Source: Paraburkholderia largidicola (GTDB taxonomy: Bacteria; Pseudomonadota; Gammaproteobacteria; Burkholderiales; Burkholderiaceae). Taken from it: a DNA stretch of 64,000 bases. Positions 1-8,116 of the stretch are shown one piece after another. The translations under genes were made by a program, and so were the position numbers. The notes beneath the pieces are model-generated. The model was not told the DNA's origin and ran no database searches. It worked only from the letters and a program-made list of their open reading frames with translations. The first letter of the stretch is position 1. Each line of letters starts with the position of its first letter. The DNA is taken from NCBI RefSeq assembly GCF_013426895.1, contig NZ_AP023176.1, forward strand, positions 682,001 through 746,000, written 5' to 3'.

Positions 1-32
1 GACGCAAGAACGTTTGAATAACCGGGGACTTT

Positions 33-1154
33 ATGAAGATCAGCTTTCCCGTCGAACCCGATTTCGACACGCAGCGCACCCAGTTTCTCGACGCGGCCCG
101 CGCGGCAGGCGCCGCATTGACGACGTATGCGCATCCTTTGAAAGGACCGAATGGCGAAGCGCTCGCGACAGACGTCGCCTGGCTCGGCAAGCCCGACGCA
201 TCCCGCGTACTGATGACGCTATCGGGCACACATGGCGTAGAGGGCTACTACGGTTCGACCTGTCAAACCGCGTGGCTGCGCGAACTGGCAACGCACCCAC
301 TACCCGACGATGTCGCCGTGCTGATGGTCCATCTGATCAACCCGTGGGGTACGGCGTGGGTCAGGCGCGTGAACGAAGACAATGTCGATCTGAATCGCAA
401 CTACGTCGACTTCACGTCTGCGCTGCCCGACAATCCGCGCTACGAAGCGCTGCATGAAATCTACACGTGCCGCGACATCGACGGTCCGCAGAGGCAGCAT
501 GCCGATGCGCTGCTCGCGAAGCAGATCGACGCGTTGGGGTGGTCCGGGGTACAGGCAATCGTCGGCGCGGGTCAATACCTCCACGCAGACGGTCTGTTCT
601 ATGGCGGCCAGCAGCCCACCTGGTCGAACCGCACGCTGCGCGATATCGCCGCGCGTTTCCTCAAGCCCGCTCAGGTTGCGATTGCCTTCGACCTGCATAC
701 GGGCGCAGGCGCGTTCGGCCATCCGATGCTGATGTCGATCACGCAATCGGTCTATCCGGGGCTCGCCGACGCGCAGCGCCTCTATGGCCCGTGGCTCTAT
801 ACGCTGGTCACGCACGCGGATGCAGCAGTCAGCGAGACAGGCGTGGTCGCACGGGCGACGGGCTATACGTCGCAAGCGATGCTGGACGCGTTGCCGGACA
901 CGCACTTGCTGCAGCTCGTCATCGAGTGCGGCACCTATCCCGAAGCGCCGATGCACACGGCGCTGCGCGACGACCATTGGCTGCATCTGTACGGTGACCC
1001 TCACGATGCGCGAGGACGCGCGATCAGCCGCGCACTGTTCGAATCGTTCATGCCCGCCGATCCCGACTGGCGCGAACTGGTATGGATGCGCACGCGCCAG
1101 ATCTGGATGCGGGCGCTTGCCGCGCTGCCCGGCATCACGCCGAAGCAAAGCTGA
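33..1154 (+). CDS. M14-like metallopeptidase (DUF2817 family)
   Basis: A 373-residue protein with the zinc carboxypeptidase-like layout of the DUF2817 family. It has an HxxE zinc motif (His67, Glu70, inside SGTHGVEG), an Asn-Arg pair in DLNRN near residue 120, a third His ligand in FDLHTG, and a late catalytic Glu in IECGTY. No signal peptide is visible, so it is probably cytoplasmic. It is likely to cleave a C-terminal amino acid or acyl-amino bond, but the substrate is unknown. It ends facing the 3' end of the ABC importer operon and may be only a neighbour of it. The family call is strong; the function is generic. Confidence 0.82.
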   Translation: MKISFPVEPDFDTQRTQFLDAARAAGAALTTYAHPLKGPNGEALATDVAWLGKPDASRVLMTLSGTHGVEGYYGSTCQTAWLRELATHPLPDDVAVLMVHLINPWGTAWVRRVNEDNVDLNRNYVDFTSALPDNPRYEALHEIYTCRDIDGPQRQHADALLAKQIDALGWSGVQAIVGAGQYLHADGLFYGGQQPTWSNRTLRDIAARFLKPAQVAIAFDLHTGAGAFGHPMLMSITQSVYPGLADAQRLYGPWLYTLVTHADAAVSETGVVARATGYTSQAMLDALPDTHLLQLVIECGTYPEAPMHTALRDDHWLHLYGDPHDARGRAISRALFESFMPADPDWRELVWMRTRQIWMRALAALPGITPKQS

Positions 1155-1184
1155 AGCACCTCTAAAGCACCTCTAAAGCACCTC
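1154..1184. repeat. Tandem 11-bp repeat between convergent genes
   Basis: The unit AAGCACCTCTA occurs almost three times head to tail between the stop of the M14-like gene and the stop of the ABC permease gene. There is no hairpin or T tract, so it is not an obvious terminator. Replication slippage explains it best. Confidence 0.7.
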
Positions 1185-2010
1185 AGACGAGCGCCTGGCT
1201 CGCAGCCGCAGCCCGGCTGCGCAGCCAGTTGATGCTTGCGAACAGCAGCACCGCAAACACGATCAACATCGTCGCGACGGCGAGTATTGAAGGATCGATC
1301 GAATCTCGGATGCCGCTCCACATCTGCCGCGGCACCGTGGTCTGATCCGGCCCGCCGATGAACAGAATGACGATCACTTCATCGAACGAAGTCGCAAATG
1401 CAAACACGCTGCCCGTCGCGACGGCCGGCGCAATCAGCGGCAGCGTCACGCGCCGGAACGCGATCCAGGGCCTGGCGCCGAGACCCGATGCGGCGCGTAG
1501 AAGACTCTGATCGAACGACAGCAGCGACGCCGTCACGGTGATGACCACGAAGGGCGTGCCGAGCGCCGCATGCGCCAGCACGACGCCGGGATAGGAATTC
1601 ACCAGCCCCAACGGCGCGAAGATCAGATAGAACCCGGCCGCGACGACGACGATGGGAACGATCATCGGTGAAATGATGATCGGCATGATCAGCGAGCGCA
1701 GCGGAAACTGCGTGCGGCTCAGGCCGAGCGCGGCGAGCGTGCCGAGGCATGTTGCGATCAGCGTCGAGGCCGCGCCGATGCCGAGGCTGTTCAGGAGTGC
1801 GCGCTGCCAGTCGCCGCTGGTCAGCGCCTGTTCGTACCAGCGCAGTGAAAAGCCCTGCAACGGGTACGAGAAATACGAGCCCGAGTTGAACGAGAGCGGG
1901 ATGATCGCGAGAATCGGCGCGATCAGAAAGAACAACACGATCGCGGTATGCACGCGCACCCAGTGCGTCGCGATGCGCTCCGTCAACACCTTCTTCCGTT
2001 GATTTTGCAT
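1183..2010 (-). CDS. ABC importer permease, PotC-like
   Basis: Inner-membrane permease of the spermidine/putrescine (PotC) type, 275 residues. It has about six hydrophobic segments and the cytoplasmic EAA-like loop (AASGLGARPWIAFRRVTLPL) that docks on the ATPase. It is the last gene of a minus-strand run: Rieske oxygenase, ATPase, binding protein, PotB-like permease, this gene. It lies 30 bases after the PotB-like gene. The imported compound is probably a nitrogenous small molecule given the adjacent catabolic genes, but the sequence does not identify it. Confidence 0.88.
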   Translation of the reverse strand: MQNQRKKVLTERIATHWVRVHTAIVLFFLIAPILAIIPLSFNSGSYFSYPLQGFSLRWYEQALTSGDWQRALLNSLGIGAASTLIATCLGTLAALGLSRTQFPLRSLIMPIIISPMIVPIVVVAAGFYLIFAPLGLVNSYPGVVLAHAALGTPFVVITVTASLLSFDQSLLRAASGLGARPWIAFRRVTLPLIAPAVATGSVFAFATSFDEVIVILFIGGPDQTTVPRQMWSGIRDSIDPSILAVATMLIVFAVLLFASINWLRSRAAAASQALV

Positions 2011-2040
2011 GGCGGCTCTTTGTCGTCGTGTAGGCGTGGC

Positions 2041-3306
2041 TCAACCGAAGCGCAAACGGTCGATGCCGACGATGCGGTTGAACAGGAAGTAGAACACTGC
2101 GGTGAAGATCACGAGATACGCCGACAGCGCGCCCGCGAGCCCCCAGTTGAGCTGCGTGTTGGTCTGCATCGCAATGAGCTGGCTGATCATCTCGTCGCCC
2201 GCTCCGCCGAGCAATGCGGGCGTGATGTAGTACCCGAGCGCCAGCACGAACACGAGAAAGCAGCCCGCGCCGACACCCGGCAGCGTTTGCGGCACATACA
2301 CGCGCACGAATGCGGTGAATGGATGTGCGCCGAGCGACTGCGCCGCGCGCACGTAAATGGGCGAGACACTCTTCATCACCGAATAGATGGCGAGAATCAT
2401 GTACGGCAACAGCACGTGCGTCATGCCGATCAGCACACCCGCACGATTGAAGATGAGCGGCACGGGATGCGTCGCGAGTCCGAGTCCCATCAGCAGGCTG
2501 TTGATGACGCCGCCCGGCTGCAACAGCACGTACCATGCCGTGGTGCGCACCAGCAGCGAGGTCCAGAACGGCACGATCACGAGCAGCATCAGACGGTTGC
2601 TGCTTTTCGCGGGCAGATTGGCGAGCATCCACGCGACGGGGTAGCCGAGCAGCAGACACAGCACCGTAACGGTCGCGCTGATCGAGATCGTGCGCAGGAA
2701 CGCCTGTCGATAGACCGACGAGTTGTCCGGCACGAACTCGACGGAACCTTGCGGCGTGACTTGCGCATCGACGGCGGCGAGCAGATAGTCCGGCGTCGGC
2801 GATGCGGCGGCGCGTTTCAGCAGGCGCCAGGTTTCCGGCGAGTTCCAGCGCTCGTCCATTTGCGTGAGCGCGAGTTTCCATGCGGGCGGCGCATCGGCGG
2901 GCAGATTGCGCGCGGTGCGCATCAGCAGGCTGCGGAACTCGGGCTGAGCGAAGTTCAGGCGTCGCGCGACCGTGCCGAGTTGTCCGCTTCCTTGCGCTTC
3001 TTTGAGGCCCGACGCAAGCAGTGCAAACGTGCGTTCGTCCGGTACACCGTGGCCGTCCCATGCATCGAGCGCGCGGGTGAGCGCAGGCATGCTGTCGGGC
3101 ACTTCGTGATTCTGCACACTGCGCGCGAGCAGCAACGCGATGGGCGCGATGAATGTCGATAGCAGAAACAGAATCAACGGCAGCGCCAGCAGCAGCGCCT
3201 GAGCCGACGCGCGGCGCTGCGCCTTCTGGAACGACGCGCGGCCGTTGGCTCTCGTCGGAGAGCCCGAAGCCGCGGCTGGGGCCGATACGGGCATGCTGGT
3301 AGTCAC
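2041..3306 (-). CDS. ABC importer permease, PotB-like, with inserted domain
   Basis: PotB-type inner-membrane permease with the EAA loop near its C-terminal third (RAAQSLGAHPFTAFVRVYVPQ). At 421 residues it is over 100 longer than the usual 285-300. The extra sequence lies between the first membrane segment (about residues 35-60) and the second (about 210-230). It is hydrophilic and helical in character and probably periplasmic. The start used is GTG behind an AGAGAG stretch; an in-frame ATG four codons later is also possible. It pairs with the PotC-like permease and the neighbouring binding protein and ATPase. Confidence 0.87.
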   Translation of the reverse strand: MTTSMPVSAPAAASGSPTRANGRASFQKAQRRASAQALLLALPLILFLLSTFIAPIALLLARSVQNHEVPDSMPALTRALDAWDGHGVPDERTFALLASGLKEAQGSGQLGTVARRLNFAQPEFRSLLMRTARNLPADAPPAWKLALTQMDERWNSPETWRLLKRAAASPTPDYLLAAVDAQVTPQGSVEFVPDNSSVYRQAFLRTISISATVTVLCLLLGYPVAWMLANLPAKSSNRLMLLVIVPFWTSLLVRTTAWYVLLQPGGVINSLLMGLGLATHPVPLIFNRAGVLIGMTHVLLPYMILAIYSVMKSVSPIYVRAAQSLGAHPFTAFVRVYVPQTLPGVGAGCFLVFVLALGYYITPALLGGAGDEMISQLIAMQTNTQLNWGLAGALSAYLVIFTAVFYFLFNRIVGIDRLRFG

Positions 3307-3331
3307 GTCGGGCTCTCTTTGAACAGCGAAG

Positions 3332-4387
3332 TTACTGGGTCAGCCAGGTCTGGAAACGCTTGTTGATCTGGTCCGCGTTGTCGGCCCAGAAGTTCGCGTT
3401 GATCTGCAGCGCGCGCTTGAAGTTCTGCGGCGAGGTCGGCAGATCGGACAGCCGCTGCTTGTCGACGAGCGCGATCGCGTCCTTGCGCGGCGGCGCGTAG
3501 GCGATGTACTTCGACAGATCGGCATACGCTTTCGGCTGCGAAGCGGACACGATGAACTTCGCCGCCGCGTCCGCGTGCTTCGCGCCCGTGGGAATGCCCC
3601 ACCAGTCGAAGTCGTATACCTGCGCATCCCAGACGGCCTTGAACGGCTTGTTGTCCTTCTTCGCGGCATCGTCGATGCGGCCGTTGTAGGCTTGCGTCAT
3701 GACAACTGCGCCGTCAGCGAGCAACTGCGGCGCCTGCGCACCCGATTCCCACCAGACGATGTTCTTCTTGATTGTATCGAGCTTCTTGAACGCGCGATCG
3801 ACGCCTGCGGGCGTAGCGAGCACCTTATAGACGTCCTTCGGATCGACACCGTCGGCGATCAACGCCCATTCCATCGATACCTTCGGCGACTTGCGCAGCC
3901 CGCGCTTGCCCGGGAATTTCTGCAGATCGAAGAAGTCGGCGACGGTGGTCGGCGCGCTCTTCAGCTTGCTCGCATCGTAGGCGAAGACGGTCGACCAGAC
4001 CATGCTCGCCACGGCGCAATCGCTGATCGAGCCGGGGATGAAATCGCTCGTCTTGCCCAACGTTTTCTTGTCGAACTTCTGCAGCAGGCCTTCATCGCAG
4101 GCGGTGATGGCATCATTCGTTTCGAGGTCGATCAGATCCCATGTGGTGTTCTTCGCCTGTTCCATCGCGGAGAGCTTGGCGAGGCCGCCGTCGTAGGATT
4201 CCGTCGAAAAGCCCACGCCCGTGGCTTGCGTGAACGGCTCGAAATAGGCCTTCTTCGCAGCGGCTTCATAGGCGCCGCCGAAGGTCACGACGGAGAGCGT
4301 CTCTGCTGCCTGAGCACTGGCGGCGAAGAACGCGAAGACGGAGAGGGCGGCAAGTGCGGCACGTTGTGCCTTGATTGGAGTGCGCAT
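3332..4387 (-). CDS. ABC importer periplasmic binding protein, PotD-like
   Basis: A 351-residue extracytoplasmic solute-binding protein. A classical signal peptide covers about residues 1-27, ending AASAQA-AE, followed by the family opening TLSVVTFGGAYEAAAKKAYFEPF. This variant of the PotD family often binds polyamine-like or other nitrogen-containing ligands. It is encoded one base after the ATPase stop and just upstream of the PotB-like permease, so all four importer genes should be co-transcribed. The ligand is not readable from the sequence. Confidence 0.88.
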   Translation of the reverse strand: MRTPIKAQRAALAALSVFAFFAASAQAAETLSVVTFGGAYEAAAKKAYFEPFTQATGVGFSTESYDGGLAKLSAMEQAKNTTWDLIDLETNDAITACDEGLLQKFDKKTLGKTSDFIPGSISDCAVASMVWSTVFAYDASKLKSAPTTVADFFDLQKFPGKRGLRKSPKVSMEWALIADGVDPKDVYKVLATPAGVDRAFKKLDTIKKNIVWWESGAQAPQLLADGAVVMTQAYNGRIDDAAKKDNKPFKAVWDAQVYDFDWWGIPTGAKHADAAAKFIVSASQPKAYADLSKYIAYAPPRKDAIALVDKQRLSDLPTSPQNFKRALQINANFWADNADQINKRFQTWLTQ

Positions 4388-4388
4388 G

Positions 4389-5576
4389 TCAGTTGGCTCC
4401 TGCGGGTGCGGTCGTAATGATGGAAGGTAACGGAGACGGCGGGGAGTAATTGGCAGGCGCGTTGCGATGCGCGCTTGCCGTCATTGCGAGAATCTTGCAG
4501 TCGTCGTGGCGCCATGCGACCTCGACCATGTCGCCCGGCGCGGGCAGCGCGTGGCGTTGCGTGTTGGGCACCTTGACGACGAGGGCGTCGCGCGCACCGA
4601 GCTTCAGATGGACGCGGTGATGATCGCCGCAATACACCAGTTCTTCGACGCGCGCTTGCACGACGTTGTTGTGTCCGTCGACCTGCGTGCCTTCGGCGCT
4701 CGGAATATGCGCGCGCTCGGGGCGCAGCGCGAGCATCGCCTCGTCGCCTTCGCGCAGCCCGCTCTCGCAGCGGCCGCGAATGATGCTGCCGTCCGCCAGT
4801 GCGAGGGTCGCGCTGTCGTCGCTGACGTTGACGACACGGCCCGTCAATCCATTGTTCTCGCCGACGAAGTTCGCGACGAAGGCATTCTGCGCATTCTCGT
4901 AAAGCTCGCTCGGCGTAGCGGCTTGCTGGATACGGCCATCGGAGAACACGGCGACACGGTTCGACATCGTCAATGCTTCGGCCTGATCGTGCGTCACGTA
5001 GACGATCGTGAGCGACAGCTCGCGATGCAGGCGCATGATTTCGTATTGCATCGTTTCGCGCAGACGCTTGTCGAGCGCGCCGAGCGGTTCGTCCATCAGC
5101 ACGACGCTCGGCTCGAACACCAGCGCGCGCGCCAGTGCGACGCGCTGCTGTTGTCCGCCCGACAGTTGCGACGGACGACGGTTGGCCAGATGCGGCAATT
5201 CGATCATGTCCAGCGCGCGCTTCACGCGTGTCTTCTGCTCGGCGCGGCTCACGTGACGCACCGAAAGCGGAAACGCCACGTTCTCCGCAATCGTCAGATG
5301 CGGAAAGAGCGCGTAGTTCTGGAACACCATGCCGATGTCGCGCTGATGCGGCGGCTTGTCGTCGAGCCGCTTGCCGTCGAGACGAATCTCGCCCTGCGTG
5401 GGCGTTTCGAAACCCGCGAGCATCATCAGAGTGGTGGTCTTGCCCGAACCCGACGGCCCGAGCAGCGACAGGAATTCGCCCTTGCGCACGTCGAGGTTTA
5501 GATCGTCGACGACGTAGTTCGCGCCGTCATACGATTTGCTCACGCCCGAGAATGAAATGAAGGAAGGGTTAGACAT
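4389..5576 (-). CDS. ABC importer ATPase, PotA-like
   Basis: Cytoplasmic ATPase of the importer. Visible motifs are Walker A GPSGSGKTT (residues 40-48), signature LSGGQQQR, Walker B VVLMDEPLGALD, and a C-terminal TOBE-type domain from about residue 280. I place the start at the ATG giving MSNPSFISF, preceded by an AGGA stretch. The longer frame would begin at a TTG touching the stop of the upstream Rieske gene. Tight spacing with the Rieske oxygenase gene suggests uptake and oxidation of the ligand are co-expressed. Confidence 0.9.
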   Translation of the reverse strand: MSNPSFISFSGVSKSYDGANYVVDDLNLDVRKGEFLSLLGPSGSGKTTTLMMLAGFETPTQGEIRLDGKRLDDKPPHQRDIGMVFQNYALFPHLTIAENVAFPLSVRHVSRAEQKTRVKRALDMIELPHLANRRPSQLSGGQQQRVALARALVFEPSVVLMDEPLGALDKRLRETMQYEIMRLHRELSLTIVYVTHDQAEALTMSNRVAVFSDGRIQQAATPSELYENAQNAFVANFVGENNGLTGRVVNVSDDSATLALADGSIIRGRCESGLREGDEAMLALRPERAHIPSAEGTQVDGHNNVVQARVEELVYCGDHHRVHLKLGARDALVVKVPNTQRHALPAPGDMVEVAWRHDDCKILAMTASAHRNAPANYSPPSPLPSIITTAPAGAN

Positions 5577-5608
5577 CGTGCTGGCGTCCTGTCGGTGTTG
5601 CGTCGTAG

Positions 5609-6757
5609 TCAATGCGTGCCGATCTTCGCCGCGAGATAGCGCGCGAAGTCATAGTTGGGGCGTTCGAGATGGCTCAGATGGCCGGGCTTCGCAAGCGGTG
5701 CATGCACGCCGCGAAACACGGCTTCGACGCCGCGCCGGTCTTCCGCATTCACGTCGTCGAGGAGCTTTTTCAGCGTATCCATGTAGGCGTGCGCCTGCGG
5801 ATCGGCGACGAACTCCGGCGCCAGTCCGCCGCCGAAGCGGATATGCACGCGCCCCACGCCTTCGGGCTGCAGCACGAGATACCAGAAGTACCCCGGCGTC
5901 AGGGTCACGAGATGCGTCGGGTAAATCGCGAGCAAAGCCGTGGTCTTGCGCCAGTGTCCCGTGAGACGCGTGTTGTCGGGATGCGCGTTGCCGATCGGCA
6001 AGGACGCTTCCTTAGTGATCCAGTGATAGTTGAAGGCCGGAAGGCCGGGCGGGCATTCCATTTCTTCGAGCCGCGAATGCGGGCCTACCGTCGCGCGATG
6101 CAGCATCGGCAGGTGATAGCTCTCCATGAAGTTTTCCGCGAGGATCTTCCAGTTCGTATCCCACACGTGCTCTTCATAGAAAGTTTCGATGTAGTCGGAC
6201 ATGCCGTATGCGCCGATCAACTCGTTCAATTCAGCGAGCCGCGTGTGAACGGGCAGGGCGTTTTCATCGAGCGTCACGTAGATCCAGCCTTGCCATTCTT
6301 CGCAGCGCACGGCAGGCAAGCGGTAGCTCTCCTTGCAGAAGCCTGCTTGCCGATCCATCAGCGGCGCACCCTTCAGCGCGCCATCGAGCGAATAATTCCA
6401 CGCGTGATACGGGCACACGATCCGGCGCACATTGCCACGTCCTTCGAGCAGCACCGACATGCGATGCAGGCAGACATTCGACATTGCCTTCAACTGCATC
6501 TGCTCGTCGCGCAGCACGACGATCGGCTGGTCGCCGATGCGCGCAGTCAGGTAGTCGCCGGCGTCCTTCAACGCGCTCGCGCGGCCGACGCATTGCCATT
6601 CGCGCGAGAAGATATCGCGCTCTTCCAGTGCGAGAAATTCGGGTGACGTGTAGACACCGGGCGGCATCGAGCGCGCTTCGCTGAAAGGGCGATCGCAACC
6701 GGTCAGGAGTTCATCGACCAGCGCATCGATTGCGATCGTCCTTGCCGGGTTTGCCAT
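5609..6757 (-). CDS. Rieske-type oxygenase alpha subunit
   Basis: A 382-residue aromatic-ring-hydroxylating-type oxygenase alpha subunit. The Rieske [2Fe-2S] motif is C-x-H in NVCLHRM and C-x2-H in CPYHAW near residues 95-117. The mononuclear iron site is seen in ENFMESYHLPMLH (His-x4-His). Such subunits also hydroxylate or demethylate non-aromatic amines (glycine betaine and carnitine oxygenases), so the substrate need not be aromatic. No reductase gene is adjacent. The start has an ideal AAGGAGGG site. It heads the minus operon that continues into the ABC importer, downstream of the LysR gene on the same strand. Confidence 0.9.
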   Translation of the reverse strand: MANPARTIAIDALVDELLTGCDRPFSEARSMPPGVYTSPEFLALEERDIFSREWQCVGRASALKDAGDYLTARIGDQPIVVLRDEQMQLKAMSNVCLHRMSVLLEGRGNVRRIVCPYHAWNYSLDGALKGAPLMDRQAGFCKESYRLPAVRCEEWQGWIYVTLDENALPVHTRLAELNELIGAYGMSDYIETFYEEHVWDTNWKILAENFMESYHLPMLHRATVGPHSRLEEMECPPGLPAFNYHWITKEASLPIGNAHPDNTRLTGHWRKTTALLAIYPTHLVTLTPGYFWYLVLQPEGVGRVHIRFGGGLAPEFVADPQAHAYMDTLKKLLDDVNAEDRRGVEAVFRGVHAPLAKPGHLSHLERPNYDFARYLAAKIGTH

Positions 6758-6888
6758 GTCGCCCTCCTTGTTTCGAGCTTGCGAGTGCGGCCGACGCTGG
6801 ATTGCGCGGTGTTGCGCTCGACATGGACATCAATCTATCAAGCCAAATTCCCAGCCAAAATATTGTTTTTGGATGCAAAGCAAAGGTT

Positions 6889-6902
6889 TTTACTATGCAG
6901 CG
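6889..6902. promoter_or_regulatory. Candidate LysR site upstream of the Rieske gene
   Basis: TTTACTATGCAGCG lies about 130 bases before the Rieske start, in an AT-rich spacer. Its near-identical reverse complement occurs at 7930-7944, next to the divergent LysR/monooxygenase promoters. Two copies at the two operons flanking one regulator gene suggest a shared binding site. This is inference from the matching motif. Confidence 0.4.
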
Positions 6903-6946
6903 CCGATGCTGTCAGCACGGGCCCCAACGCCTGTTTGGAGCAGGGT

Positions 6947-7873
6947 TTACGAGTCCAGATGCAACCGTCTGATGTACGTTTCGCAATACGACGCGAACCG
7001 GTGCACCACCTGCCGGGGCCGCATGGTGCGTGATTGCGCGATGCCGAGCGTGGTCGCGTTGACGTTGTCCTTGAAGCGCTTCACGACGAAGTCTTCGCCG
7101 TCGACAGTGCGGTTCGACTTGAGGGGAAAGTTGAGGATGCTGTAGCCGAGTCCGTTCGCCACCATGCCGCGCACGACCTCCGGCTGGGATGAGCGGAACG
7201 CCGGCACGGGCCGGCTGCCCACGGCGTCGAACAGTGCGGCGAAATACTCGCGGCTGTGCGGCAGATCCAGCATCACGTAAGGCTCGTGCAACAGGTCGGC
7301 CAGCGATACCTTGCGCGCGCGGGCAAGACGGTGAGACGTGGGCAGGATCACATACGGCGGCAACGACAGCAGCGGCGTGAAGGCGATGTCCTCGGTCAGG
7401 TCGAGGCTATAGGTCAGAACTATGTCGAGCGAGCCGTCGTGCAGGCCTCTTAGCAGACCGTCCTGATGCGCTTCGACGGTGCGAAACGAAATGCCCGCAT
7501 GCTCGCTCGCGAACCGGCTGATGAGCCTCGGCATCAGGGGCGGCGCGAGCGAAACGAGGCAGCCGAGCGCGATCGAGCCCGTCATGCCGCCGTCCATCTC
7601 TTTCGCGGACGTCTGCAATTCCTCGGCGATCTTCAGCAGATTGCGCGCCTGCCCAAGCAGATCGCGGCCCGCTTGCGTGAGCGACAGGCCGCTCGCGTGA
7701 TGTCGGATGAAAAGCTGCACGCCGAATGACGATTCGAGATCGGCGAGCGCCGTCGAGATCGACGGCTGCGAGATATGCAGGCGCTTCGCGGCGGCCGTAA
7801 AGGACAGCGTTTCCGCCGTGACCACGAAATAGCGCAACTGGCGAAGCGAGTAGCGCAGGGGATGGTTTTCCAT
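6947..7873 (-). CDS. LysR-family regulator of the Rieske/monooxygenase locus
   Basis: LysR-type transcriptional regulator of 308 residues. The winged-helix domain covers about residues 5-65 (LRQLRYFVVTAETLSFTAAAKRLHISQPSIS is recognisable) and the effector-binding domain about 95-300. I chose the ATG giving MENHPLRYS, with TGGAG eight bases upstream. The longest frame would need a TTG two codons earlier. It is transcribed away from the flavin monooxygenase operon and toward the Rieske/ABC operon. It is the obvious candidate to control both, with a pathway compound as co-inducer. Confidence 0.9.
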   Translation of the reverse strand: MENHPLRYSLRQLRYFVVTAETLSFTAAAKRLHISQPSISTALADLESSFGVQLFIRHHASGLSLTQAGRDLLGQARNLLKIAEELQTSAKEMDGGMTGSIALGCLVSLAPPLMPRLISRFASEHAGISFRTVEAHQDGLLRGLHDGSLDIVLTYSLDLTEDIAFTPLLSLPPYVILPTSHRLARARKVSLADLLHEPYVMLDLPHSREYFAALFDAVGSRPVPAFRSSQPEVVRGMVANGLGYSILNFPLKSNRTVDGEDFVVKRFKDNVNATTLGIAQSRTMRPRQVVHRFASYCETYIRRLHLDS

Positions 7874-7916
7874 CGGCAATGCTCCAGATTCGGGCGTTCA
7901 TTGCGCACCATTGTGA

Positions 7917-7982
7917 TGCGTTCAAAAAACGCTGCATAGGTAAATCCGATGCCATGCATTTTTTAAATATATTTTTCGGATT
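7917..7982. promoter_or_regulatory. LysR/monooxygenase divergent control region
   Basis: Several symmetry elements sit in the AT-rich gap between the LysR and monooxygenase genes. GCGTT and AACGC (7918-7922, 7928-7932) form a short inverted repeat. CGCTGCATAGGTAAA (7930-7944) is the reverse complement, with one extra base, of the motif before the Rieske gene. AATCCGA and TCGGATT (7943-7949, 7976-7982) form a longer-spaced inverted repeat. This is what a LysR operator region looks like, but the assignment is inferred. Confidence 0.45.
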
Positions 7983-8116
7983 CGAGGGGCGCGCGTAGAT
8001 TCTGCACCAGGACAGCTGATTCACGGTGCTGCGCGCCGCTCGACAGGTCGCTTCGCCCGCATCGAACGCGACGCCGCGACGGCTCGAATCAAACCGCCTT
8101 TGAGAAGGACTTAGCC

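Noticed and set aside
1154..1184. Short repeat as a CRISPR-like array
   Set aside because: Units are 11 bases, directly adjacent and without spacers.
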